From: Acidobacteriota bacterium
Lineage (GTDB): Bacteria > Acidobacteriota > Terriglobia > UBA7540
Assembly (NCBI GenBank): GCA_021784615.1
Contig: JAJYHU010000017.1
Location: forward strand, 1 to 13,873
DNA: 13,873 nucleotides
Direction of reading: 5' to 3'
Part shown: positions 1 to 6,787 of the stretch, in pieces
How the letters are laid out: every line of letters starts with the position of its first letter
Position numbering within the stretch: the first letter of the stretch is position 1
Program-made: the position numbers and the translations under genes
The notes under the pieces: generated by a model
What the model was told of the DNA's origin: nothing
What the model saw: only the letters and a program-made list of their open reading frames with translations
The model's database searches: none

Positions 1-102
1 GCCGGAGCCATTGTCCATGATCCAGAAGGCGCGCCGGTCAAGCTTTCCGGGCATCTGGGCCTCCATTCTTTTTTGAGGAGCGTTTGCAGGCTCAGCAGAT
101 TC
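1..102 (-). pseudogene. Probable IS630-type transposase fragment, cut by window edge
   Basis: The minus-strand frame is open from about 102 to position 1 and continues beyond the window. It contains the string RAFWIMDNGSG, which resembles the FWIVDNGSSHRG segment around the second catalytic aspartate of IS630-family DDE transposases. Two stop codons lie only about 12 codons upstream of the first Met (64-66), where a full transposase would have well over 100 residues, so this is either a decayed copy or a short open stretch. Identification rests on one motif and is tentative. I see no gene in 103-226. Confidence 0.4.
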
Positions 103-226
103 TTATCAAGGAACGCGGCCCGTCCGGTAACGCGGATCTTCAGACCCGCGGTTCTCTCCTGCGCTTTTTCTGAGCAAGCAACGCGGAGCGGTATGCGCGG
201 CGCATGACTCTGTGTTTTTGCTCGAG

Positions 227-573
227 TCAGGAACGGATCATGATCAAGAGCATCTTGAATTTTCTCAAGGCCCTGACCGCATGCGGCTCATTCGCAGGCA
301 AAATCACAGCCTCCTGCGCCGCAAGCGATGGACTTTTCCGGATATGACGATTTCCGCTTCGCCGTCGAGCGCGCAAACCAGCGCGTCGTAAGGGGCCGTG
401 TGTTCGCTCAGGCTTTGGCCTTCGTCGAAAGCGAACAGCGTCACGGTGCCGGCCTGCTTTGCAATCACGCTTCGGCTGACCACCGCGCCCTCCTGGTAAT
501 CGACCAGCTCCGCCAGCACTCCAGGCGCAGCCACAAGTTTTTCAAGACGCCGTGTGTTTTTGTTTTCTTCCAT
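227..573 (-). pseudogene. Small cupin-domain protein, disrupted by a one-base frameshift
   Basis: The reading frame from ATG 571-573 gives a single-domain cupin start: VVSRSVIAKQAGTVTLFAF, then EGQSLSEHTAPYDALV and LDGEAEIVISGKVHRL. This matches the common stand-alone cupin proteins of about 110 residues, which carry a beta-barrel metal or ligand site. After HRL the frame breaks near 319-325 and reaches a stop at 304-306. One base away, the frame continues perfectly as QEAVILPANEPHAVRALRKF and ends KMLLIMIRS at 227-229, the expected second half of the cupin. A single deleted base in the minus-strand run cttgcggcg explains this. It is either a recent pseudogene or a sequencing error. A longer in-frame start at 661-663 exists, but the Met at 571 fits the family and has AGGG just upstream. 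The substrate is unknown. Confidence 0.8.
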
Positions 574-581
574 GGCAACCC

Positions 582-610
582 TGTATACACCCTTAAGCCG
601 CTCCAGGCAA
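582..610 (-). promoter_or_regulatory. Candidate sigma-70 promoter of the cupin gene
   Basis: On the minus strand, TTGCCT (605-610) and TATACA (582-587) are separated by 17 bases. The predicted transcription start falls one or two bases before the cupin ATG at 573, so the mRNA would be nearly leaderless. This is a pattern match only. Confidence 0.4.
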
Positions 611-664
611 GGATGCGCGATTTCTAACACGTTTAGCGAGCGCCTTTGCCCAGCCTTCTCCAAC

Positions 665-692
665 CAAAACTTCCGAAACGGCTGGCGTGTGA
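665..692 (+). repeat. 28-bp direct repeat, left copy, flanking the insertion sequence
   Basis: This stretch matches 2584-2611 at 27 of 28 positions; the one difference is c679 versus t2598. The last eight bases (gcgtgtga, 685-692) look like a target-site duplication. The first twenty copy the right end of the insertion sequence. In addition ttccgaaac (671-679) forms a perfect inverted pair with gtttcggaa (699-707). Confidence 0.75.
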
Positions 693-846
693 TCAGGAGT
701 TTCGGAAACTGCGGGGAGCAAGATTAGCTTTGGCTGATTTCCGAGCCTTGACGAGTTCAGTTAGGCGTCGAACCTGATTCTTTCCTATTTTTGCGTTCAG
801 AAAAAGCTTGCCTTTTGCGATTAACTTGTAGCATGATTACTGCAAT

Positions 847-1209
847 ATGAGCGAGGAACCGCGTGGCCCTCAGGCTTCACGCCTTCGGCAGCGGAAGTTT
901 CAATTGCTGCGACGCTTTCCGATTCCCGCCGATCTTCTGCCTGGCGCCCTCACGCGCAGTTACACCCGTTGCGGCAATCCCCGCTGCCACTGTGCGCAGA
1001 GCCGAGGCCATGAGGCCTGGTCGCTCACGTTCATGGTCAAAGGCCGGCGGCGCGTGGAGCGCATTCCAAGGGATTGGGTCGAGGAGGTGCGGCGGCGGGT
1101 GGAGGGGGGACGAGAGTTTCAGGATGCAGTGCGCGAAGTCTTGGCGTCCAACGCGCAACTGCTGGTGCTGGCCCGCCAGCAACGGAAGAAGAAAAGGAAG
1201 CGCCGGTGA
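847..1209 (+). CDS. DUF6788-like IS accessory protein
   Basis: A 120-residue basic protein with the cysteine cluster RCGNPRCHCA at residues 41-50 (C42, C47, C49), an Arg-rich middle and a Lys/Arg-only C-terminus (KKKRKRR). This layout is typical of the short DUF6788 proteins encoded just upstream of certain transposases. The clustered Cys and His may bind a metal, and the basic ends suggest DNA contact, but no function has been established for the family as far as I know. No clear ribosome binding site precedes ATG 847. The stop overlaps the GTG of the transposase (GTGA), which points to translational coupling, as expected for two products of one IS. Confidence 0.75.
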   Translation: MSEEPRGPQASRLRQRKFQLLRRFPIPADLLPGALTRSYTRCGNPRCHCAQSRGHEAWSLTFMVKGRRRVERIPRDWVEEVRRRVEGGREFQDAVREVLASNAQLLVLARQQRKKKRKRR

Positions 1210-2405
1210 AGGGTCCTTCGCCGCGCGGCCTGTGGAACTACGCTGCCCGGCGTTTGCGCCTGGGCGGTTACTTCCGCGCTCCGGGCGACGGACGCGCGAT
1301 CCCGCAGATTCCGGCGCAGGCCCTGCTCTGGTCCATCCTGATCGGCTGCATCTTGCGGCAGAGCGCCTTTCGGGCCATCGAAGCCTGGGTGAACTCCAGG
1401 GCGCGGCGCGCCCTGCGGGTCAGCCGGGTCTTTGGCGACGATGCCTTGCGCTATTTCACCGAGCACCTCCGTCCCGAGCCTACGCGGACAGCCTTGGCTT
1501 CGGTGCTTCATTGCGCCAAGCGCAACAAGGCCTTTGAGGATTGGCATTTTGTGGGTTTGGCGCTGGACGGCACGACGGGCGGAGGCCGGCGGAAGGCGCG
1601 GCCGGACTGCGGGCTGTGCCGCCCTCACCGCAACGCCGCGCGCGAGATCATCGGTTATCGCCATAACTTGGTCTTGGCGGCGGTGGTGGGCGGGGAGTTG
1701 ACACTGCCCGTGGACGTCGAACCCTACGGGCCCGCCGACAGTGAATACGCCGCCGGACAGCGCCTGCTGCGCCGTGTGAGGAGGAATCTCGGAGCGCGCT
1801 TCATTGATTATGTGGTGGTGGACGGCGAATTCGCCACCGCGCCGTTCCTGCACGCGGCAGGGGAAGCGGGCTGGCCGGTGGTGGCCCGCCTGAAGGATAA
1901 TCTGCCGGAATTATTCCAGGCGGCGCAGCGGCGGTTCCGCTCCCAGCCGCCTCAGCTTTGCTTCCGCGATGGCTCGGATCGCGTCGAGCTCTGGGATGCC
2001 GAAGACTTCGATCCCTGGGATAGCCTGCGCTGGGAGACGGTGCGCGTCCTGCGTTACCGCCAGCAGAAGCCGGAGGGCGAAATCGTCGAAGCCTACTGGC
2101 TCACCAATCTTTCCTCCCCACAGACCAGCCGCCGGTGCCTGTATGCCATGGCCAAGAGCCGCTGGCAGATCGAAAACCAGGGCTTCAATGATGCCAAGAA
2201 CCGCTATGGGTTGGAGCACCTCTGCGACCACCACCCTCAAAGCCGGCTCCTCGTCTGGCTGCTGACTTGCTTGGCCTTGACGCTGGAGAGGCTCTACCGC
2301 CTGCGCTATCTGCATCGCGGCGCGCATCCAGCGCTCAACGCCATCACTCTGCTGCGCCTTTTCATTCTCACGCTGTCGGCGCCCGCCTTTGCCGATTCCA
2401 GTTGA
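1206..2405 (+). CDS. DDE transposase, IS4-superfamily-like
   Basis: A 399-residue transposase started at GTG 1206, chosen because it overlaps the preceding stop and has AGGAAG about seven bases upstream; longer in-frame starts would lie inside the upstream gene. Candidate catalytic residues are D121 in LALDGTTGGG, D206 in VVVDGEFATAPF and E323 in RWQIENQGFNDAKNRYGLEH. The last is an R-(3)-E signature like that of IS4-type enzymes, though Lys follows after seven residues rather than six. An insertion with C135 and C138 (PDCGLCRPHR) lies between the first two acids. The frame is intact, so the enzyme may be active. It would cut and join the IS ends. The exact IS family cannot be assigned without a database search. 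Confidence 0.85.
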   Translation: MKGPSPRGLWNYAARRLRLGGYFRAPGDGRAIPQIPAQALLWSILIGCILRQSAFRAIEAWVNSRARRALRVSRVFGDDALRYFTEHLRPEPTRTALASVLHCAKRNKAFEDWHFVGLALDGTTGGGRRKARPDCGLCRPHRNAAREIIGYRHNLVLAAVVGGELTLPVDVEPYGPADSEYAAGQRLLRRVRRNLGARFIDYVVVDGEFATAPFLHAAGEAGWPVVARLKDNLPELFQAAQRRFRSQPPQLCFRDGSDRVELWDAEDFDPWDSLRWETVRVLRYRQQKPEGEIVEAYWLTNLSSPQTSRRCLYAMAKSRWQIENQGFNDAKNRYGLEHLCDHHPQSRLLVWLLTCLALTLERLYRLRYLHRGAHPALNAITLLRLFILTLSAPAFADSS

Positions 2406-2583
2406 GCCCGAGTTTGGGCCTTCCCCCAGCCCGCCCCGATGAACTCCTCCCCGTCCCACGCCAGCGGCGCACCCGTGTCGCCGCACGCTGAAATTCGCGC
2501 CTCGAAATTAGACCTCACTCCTCGCTCTCCTCCGCACCCACACCAGACATGCCTCCGCAGCGGGTTCGTGCAGCCTCTCCCAT

Positions 2584-2611
2584 CAAAACTTCCGAAATGG
2601 CTGGCGTGTGA
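2584..2611 (+). repeat. 28-bp direct repeat, right copy (IS right end plus target duplication)
   Basis: This is the partner of 665-692. It comprises the IS right end (caaaacttccgaaatggctg) and gcgtgtga. After 14 unrelated bases, tcaggagtt (2626-2634) repeats the first bases at the IS left boundary (693-701). Confidence 0.75.
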
Positions 2612-2620
2612 GGTGCGCCC

Positions 2621-2649
2621 TTGCGTCAGGAGTTCATCTTTAGTAGATT
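2621..2649 (+). promoter_or_regulatory. Candidate promoter of the GH92 gene at the IS junction
   Basis: TTGCGT (2621-2626) and TAGATT (2644-2649) are 17 bases apart and lie 45 bases before the GH92 start. The -35 sits in the 14-base segment directly outside the IS repeat. This is a moderate consensus match with no further support. Confidence 0.35.
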
Positions 2650-2693
2650 ATGCGACGCAGACAAGAACGGAAGCCAATACTGAGGGACAAGAC

Positions 2694-5024
2694 ATGCATC
2701 GTGCGGAAACAAAGTATGGAATCAAGGCGTTGATCTTTCTGCTGCTCGCGTCTGCGACGGCGCTCGGGGCCCACAAACAGCCCATCGATTGGGTGAATGC
2801 GCTGGTGGGCACGGCGCCGCTGGACCAGCAGGTGCTGATCGGCAACGCGCCTCCGCCGGGCGAAGAGCTGTACACCGGCAAAACCTCGCCGGGAGCGGTG
2901 CTGCCCCACGGCGACACGAACTTCGCCCCGGTCAACAGCAACCTGTTTTTCCGCACATGGGTGGGCCAGTATGACTACCTGCACCGGGTGATGTACGGCT
3001 TTCGGAGCGGCATGCCGGGCATGACCGTGATGCCGATTGTGGGTCCCTGGACGGCGCCGCCGGCCCGCAAGGGGTCCGTTTACGACAAGGCGACGGAAAA
3101 GGCCACGCCCGGTTATTACAGCGTCTACCTCGGCGACTTCCACGTGAAAGCGGAAATGACCGTGACCGATTGGATGGGGATGTACCGCTTCACGTTTCCC
3201 GCAAGCGCGCAGTCGCACATCCTGATGGACCTGGGTTCGCGGGGCGGCAGCGTCGAGATCACGGGCGACCATACGGTGAAAGGTTGCGGCGTGCGATCCA
3301 TTCCCGGAGGGGTCCCCGGCACTCAGGGAGACGGCGCGGCGCCGGAATGTTTTATCGCGGTGTTCTCACAGAATTTCAAGAGCTTTGGAACTTTCAAGTT
3401 GATGCCGGAGCGGCCGCATGACCTTATGGGACAGAGGAAGGTCACGCCCGATGGCAAGACCGTGTCTGGAACCTACGCAGGCGTGTATCTCAACTTTGAC
3501 ACGACCGAAGGCGAGCAGGTGCTGGTCAAAGTCGCCGCGGCCGAAAGCTACGCCAACGCCCGGAAGCGCCTGGAGACAGACAGCCCCGGATGGGACTTCG
3601 ACGGCATCCACCAGCGGGCGAGGGCTGTCTGGTCCAAATTGCTGGACACCATCGAGATCAAGGGCGGAACTCCGCAAGAGCGCATGATGTTCTACTCCTG
3701 CTTTTTCCACTCGTTCGCAAGCCCGCGCCTGGTGGCCCGCGCCGGCCAGCCATTCCGCGATCTGGATGGCAAGATGAAGACGGCGGATTATGACCGCTAC
3801 GGTCCCGTGCCCTTCTGGGATACGGGGCGCGACCAAATCGTGCTGCTCGCGCTTGTCGAGCCGAAGGTGATGGAGAACATCCTGCAATCGACGCTGGATG
3901 AGGCCCGCGAAACGGGCTTTATGCAAACCTCGTTCCACGGCGACCACGCCGTGTGGATGTATCTGGGCGACTGGCTGCGAGGCATCCCTTTCAATTACGC
4001 GGCGGCTTACAAATATCTTTACAAGAATGCAACCGTCACCAAGGACGGCGCGCGCCCGTATCTGGAGGAATACCTGAAAAAAGGATACATCTCTGACATT
4101 GTTCCGGACTTTAATCCCAGCCCTCCATACGGAGACGGCAAGGCGGGCGCGGCCACCACTCTCGAATACGCCTGGGACGACGCTGCAATGGCCGTATACG
4201 CAAAGAAACTCGGCAAGATGGACGACTACAAGATGTTCCACAAGCGCGCTTTCAACTACCGGAACGTTTTTGATCCCGCGGACGGGTTCATGCGCGGCCG
4301 GACCAGCGACGGCAAGTGGATTTCACCCTTCGATCCCGGAGAGCCTTACTACAATTTCATGATGAAGGAAGCTTCCGGCTGGTCCACGCTGTGGCTGGTG
4401 CCCGAGGACGTGCAGGGTTTAATCAATCTGCTGGGCGGGCGCGACAAATTCAACGCCAAGCTCGACCAGTTTTTCAGCACGCCCTACACGGCCAAAGGCA
4501 TCTGCCGCGACTGCACAGGCATGATCGGGGAATACGTGCAGGGGAACCAGCCCGACCAGCAGAGCGCGTATTTCTACGATTGGAGCGGGCAGCCGTGGAA
4601 GACGCAGAAGGTCGTGCGGGAAATTCTGACCAAATTGTATGGCAGCGACAAGTACGGGCTGGGTTTTCCGGGAATGGATGACCAGGGGTCCACCTCCTCC
4701 TGGTACGTGCTGAGCGCCATGGGATTTTTTCCCGTCGATCCCTCAACCGCCAATTACGAAATCGGCAGCCCGCTGTTTAACAAGGCGACGCTGCACCTAG
4801 CGAATGGCAAGGACCTGGCGATTGTGGCCAAGCACAATTCCGACAAGAATATTTATATTCAGTCGGCCACGCTGAACGGGAAACCGCTCAACCGGCCGTG
4901 GTTCACGCATGCGGAAATCGCGAACGGCGCAAAGCTGGTGTTCGAGATGGGCCCCGAGCCGAATAAGAGTTGGGGCGTCGCTCCCAGCGCCGCGCCGCCG
5001 TCGATGTCCAAGCCGAGCGAGTGA
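2694..5024 (+). CDS. Secreted GH92 family alpha-mannosidase
   Basis: A 776-residue glycoside hydrolase of family GH92, calcium-dependent exo-alpha-mannosidases that usually trim alpha-1,2-linked mannose from N-glycans or mannans. ATG 2694 is chosen over longer frames because GAGGGA lies seven bases upstream and it gives a signal peptide (hydrophobic IKALIFLLLASATALGA, cleavage near residue 26). Family landmarks in order are: VNALVGTA (about 34-41), PGAVLPHGDTNFAPVN, WDTGRDQ, KEASGW with E559 aligning by eye with the conserved catalytic-acid Glu, GNQP (617-620), GQPWKTQ, and GMDDQG (660-665), which may hold the catalytic-base aspartates, followed by SSWYVLSAMGFFPVDP. The usual GNEP motif has Gln619 instead of Glu. 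Length fits the family. Likely exported to the periplasm or outside; linkage specificity cannot be read from sequence. It is followed by its own intergenic region and is not part of the next operon. Confidence 0.93.
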   Translation: MHRAETKYGIKALIFLLLASATALGAHKQPIDWVNALVGTAPLDQQVLIGNAPPPGEELYTGKTSPGAVLPHGDTNFAPVNSNLFFRTWVGQYDYLHRVMYGFRSGMPGMTVMPIVGPWTAPPARKGSVYDKATEKATPGYYSVYLGDFHVKAEMTVTDWMGMYRFTFPASAQSHILMDLGSRGGSVEITGDHTVKGCGVRSIPGGVPGTQGDGAAPECFIAVFSQNFKSFGTFKLMPERPHDLMGQRKVTPDGKTVSGTYAGVYLNFDTTEGEQVLVKVAAAESYANARKRLETDSPGWDFDGIHQRARAVWSKLLDTIEIKGGTPQERMMFYSCFFHSFASPRLVARAGQPFRDLDGKMKTADYDRYGPVPFWDTGRDQIVLLALVEPKVMENILQSTLDEARETGFMQTSFHGDHAVWMYLGDWLRGIPFNYAAAYKYLYKNATVTKDGARPYLEEYLKKGYISDIVPDFNPSPPYGDGKAGAATTLEYAWDDAAMAVYAKKLGKMDDYKMFHKRAFNYRNVFDPADGFMRGRTSDGKWISPFDPGEPYYNFMMKEASGWSTLWLVPEDVQGLINLLGGRDKFNAKLDQFFSTPYTAKGICRDCTGMIGEYVQGNQPDQQSAYFYDWSGQPWKTQKVVREILTKLYGSDKYGLGFPGMDDQGSTSSWYVLSAMGFFPVDPSTANYEIGSPLFNKATLHLANGKDLAIVAKHNSDKNIYIQSATLNGKPLNRPWFTHAEIANGAKLVFEMGPEPNKSWGVAPSAAPPSMSKPSE

Positions 5025-5056
5025 GTGGCGGCTTGCTCGGGCGTTGCAAACCGTAG

Positions 5057-5075
5057 CGGCGATCTCTGATCGCCG
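5057..5075 (+). repeat. Perfect 8-bp palindromic hairpin after the GH92 gene
   Basis: cggcgatc (5057-5064) and gatcgccg (5068-5075) flank a three-base loop. It lies 33 bases past the GH92 stop and could slow or end transcription, but no T-tract follows. It resembles interspersed palindromes found in many copies in some GC-rich genomes. A second, weaker hairpin is at 5135-5154. Confidence 0.5.
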
Positions 5076-5170
5076 GCCTTGCGCTTTCCGCGACTGCACA
5101 CTTCGCCCGCACCGCGATATGTGCGCCAGCCAGCGGGCGATTCGTGAATCGTCCTGCCTTCTAAAAGCCT

Positions 5171-5200
5171 TTGACACGGGACTTCTTTTCATGTTATATT
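5171..5200 (+). promoter_or_regulatory. Strong sigma-70-type promoter of the riboswitch operon
   Basis: A perfect -35 TTGACA (5171-5176) is followed after 18 bases by TATATT (5195-5200); TTATAT at 17 bases is the alternative -10. Transcription would start near 5207, about 20 bases before the riboswitch, which is the expected geometry. Confidence 0.75.
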
Positions 5201-5224
5201 TCCTTTGAATTTAGGTTTACCTGG

Positions 5225-5335
5225 ATCTCATCCAGAGTGGCCGAGGGACGGGCCCGATGACGCCACAGCAACCGCCCGCAAGAAATTAGACGGGGACAGG
5301 TGCTAACTCCCACCCGCAATTGGGGGAGATGAGAC
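5225..5335 (+). promoter_or_regulatory. SAM-I (S-box) riboswitch
   Basis: The S-box core is nearly complete: P1 strand tctcatc (5226-5232), CAGAGTGG, the kink-turn region GAGGGACGGGCCCGATGA, then GCCACAGCAACC, GACAGGTGCTAACTCC, and the closing P1 strand gatgaga (5328-5334), giving a 7-bp P1. This RNA binds S-adenosylmethionine and normally switches off methionine, cysteine or SAM-related genes when SAM is high. An intrinsic terminator follows at once, so the device works by transcription attenuation. Its target here is the threonine synthase-like / sulfur carrier / homoserine kinase operon. Confidence 0.95.
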
Positions 5336-5357
5336 GGAGGACGCAAGAGGTTTTTTG

Positions 5358-5395
5358 AGCCTCCCCGATGAGATCGGGGGGGCTTTTCAGTTTTT
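5358..5395 (+). terminator. Intrinsic terminator, expression platform of the SAM riboswitch
   Basis: A 12-bp stem (agcctccccgat, 5358-5369, with atcgggggggct, 5373-5384; one G-T wobble) has a three-base loop gag and is followed by tttt and, three bases later, ttttt. It lies 23 bases after P1 and about 64 bases before the first start codon. Two possible antiterminator pairings exist: ggagg (5336-5340) with cctcc (5360-5364), and the P1 5' strand (5224-5232) with gatgagatc at the hairpin tip (5367-5375). Confidence 0.9.
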
Positions 5396-5458
5396 GGGGC
5401 CTCCTCGAAAATTTCCATCGATTCTCTCCTGTTCTGGGTGTGAAAGCGTGGAGGAACA

Positions 5459-6706
5459 GTGAGCTACACAACGCATTTGAAGTGCCGGCAATGCGGCCGG
5501 ACTTACGAAATTGAGCCGATTGCAGGGTGCGAAGATTGTTGGGCGCCTCTCGAAGTCATCTACGATTATGAGCGAATCCGCTCCGAGGTTCCCCGCCAGA
5601 GTTTGGAATCCCGCCCGCAAACCATGTGGAGGTATCGCGAGTTACTGCCCTTGAAGGATGATCCCTGGGTGGGGCGATTGACGGGCTTTACGCCGCTGGT
5701 TCCTGCTCCGCGCCTTGCCAAGGCGCTCGGAGCGCGGGAAGTTTACCTGAAGAATGATGCGGTGAATTATCCCACGCTTTCCTTTAAGGACCGGGTGGTT
5801 GCCGTCGCTTTGAGCAAAGCGCGCGAGTTTGGTTTTGACACGGTCGGATGCTCGTCCACCGGGAACCTGGCCAACTCGGTTGCGGCCCAGGCTGCTGCCG
5901 GCGGCTTCAAGGCGTTCATCTTTGTTCCGGCCGATCTGGAACCTGAGAAGTTGCTGAACACACGCATTTATGGCGCGACGCTGGTCAAGATCAAGGGCAA
6001 TTACGATCAGGTGAACCGGCTTTGTTCGGAAATCTCTCAGAAATATTCCTGGGGGATGGTGAACGTCAACCTTCGATCGTTCTATTCAGAAGGTTCCAAG
6101 ACTTTCGGTTACGAGATTGCCGAACAGCTTGGATGGCGGTTGCCGCAGAATATCGTGGTCCCGATGGCCGGTGGATCGCTGATTACCAAGGTCCACAAGG
6201 CCTTCACGGAACTGCAGAAGCTGGGCTGGATTGATCCCGCCGCCCCAAAGTTTTTCGGAGCCCAGGCGACGGGATGCTCACCCATCACGACGGCTGCCAA
6301 GAGCGGGAATTACGAAATTATTCCTCAGAAGCCGAACACCCTTGTGAAATCGCTGGCGATCGGAAACCCGGCGGACGGGTTTTACGCCGCCAAGGTGATT
6401 CTTGAATCCGGCGGGGCGGGCGAAGACGTTTCTGACCGGGAAGTGGTGGAAGGCATTCGGCTGCTGGCTGAAACAGAGGGCTTGTTTGCGGAAACGGCCG
6501 GCGGCGTTACCGTCGCCACAACCCGCAAGCTGATCCGGCAGGGCCAGTTGAATCCCAACGAATCGATGGTTCTGGCCATTACCGGGAACGGCTTGAAAAC
6601 CGTGGGCGCGGTGAGCGGCGAGTTCAGCGAGGCTGATGTCATTCGGCCGCGGCTTGTCGAATTTGAGGAGCAATACTTGAATATTCCTGCGGCTGCCAGC
6701 GCATAG
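5459..6706 (+). CDS. thrC: Threonine synthase-like PLP enzyme (O-phosphohomoserine-utilising, possibly homocysteine-forming)
   Basis: A 415-residue fold-type II PLP enzyme. An N-terminal zinc-ribbon-like pair of CxxC motifs (C9/C12 and C24/C27) precedes the catalytic domain. The PLP Schiff-base lysine is K110 in NYPTLSFKDRVV; STGN (133-136) and AGGS (238-240 region) fit cofactor binding, and TGNGLK (375-380) closes the site. GTG 5459 is the start: GGAGG lies four bases upstream and a stop precedes it in frame. Threonine synthases turn O-phosphohomoserine plus water into threonine. Classical members read NPTGSFKDRG around the lysine, so this is a divergent branch. It is first in a SAM-riboswitch operon with a sulfur carrier and homoserine kinase, hence the alternative that it accepts carrier-bound sulfur in place of water. 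Family assignment is strong; the reaction is uncertain. Confidence 0.88.
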   Translation: MSYTTHLKCRQCGRTYEIEPIAGCEDCWAPLEVIYDYERIRSEVPRQSLESRPQTMWRYRELLPLKDDPWVGRLTGFTPLVPAPRLAKALGAREVYLKNDAVNYPTLSFKDRVVAVALSKAREFGFDTVGCSSTGNLANSVAAQAAAGGFKAFIFVPADLEPEKLLNTRIYGATLVKIKGNYDQVNRLCSEISQKYSWGMVNVNLRSFYSEGSKTFGYEIAEQLGWRLPQNIVVPMAGGSLITKVHKAFTELQKLGWIDPAAPKFFGAQATGCSPITTAAKSGNYEIIPQKPNTLVKSLAIGNPADGFYAAKVILESGGAGEDVSDREVVEGIRLLAETEGLFAETAGGVTVATTRKLIRQGQLNPNESMVLAITGNGLKTVGAVSGEFSEADVIRPRLVEFEEQYLNIPAAASA

Positions 6707-6787
6707 CCCAGCGCCGCGCGAACGGGCCCGGCCAACCAGGACGCGGGTCTTGTGACACGACTTCTACCAAATCAAAGGGAGACTCAT

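Larger units (their letters stand above)
694..2603 (+). mobile_element. Two-gene insertion sequence (DUF6788-like protein plus DDE transposase)
   Basis: The element carries an accessory ORF and a DDE transposase that overlap by four bases. Candidate imperfect terminal repeats are caggagtttcggaaactgc at the left (694 onward) and, reading inward from the right end (2603), cagccatttcggaagtttt. They share CAG and the core TTTCGGAA. Outside them gcgtgtga occurs on both sides (685-692 and 2604-2611), consistent with a target duplication of about 8 bp. The ends are inferred by eye: the left end could shift by a base, and the imperfect terminal repeats are weak. About 150 bases at the left and 200 at the right are non-coding. 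Confidence 0.65.

Noticed and set aside
1119..1853. A 244-codon minus-strand frame over the IS genes
   Set aside because: Overlaps the conserved DDE transposase frame and shows no motif; treated as a GC-driven shadow.
2439..2693. N-terminal extension of the GH92 frame back to 2439
   Set aside because: It would run through the IS right end and repeats, lacks a ribosome binding site and would bury the signal peptide; ATG 2694 is better.
3366..4241. A 291-codon minus-strand frame within the GH92 gene
   Set aside because: Antisense to well-conserved GH92 motifs, with no start site features or domain signature.
6752..6787. GTG 6752 as start of the sulfur carrier
   Set aside because: No ribosome binding site, and it adds 12 residues before the beta-grasp start, whereas TTG 6788 has GGGAG at ideal spacing.
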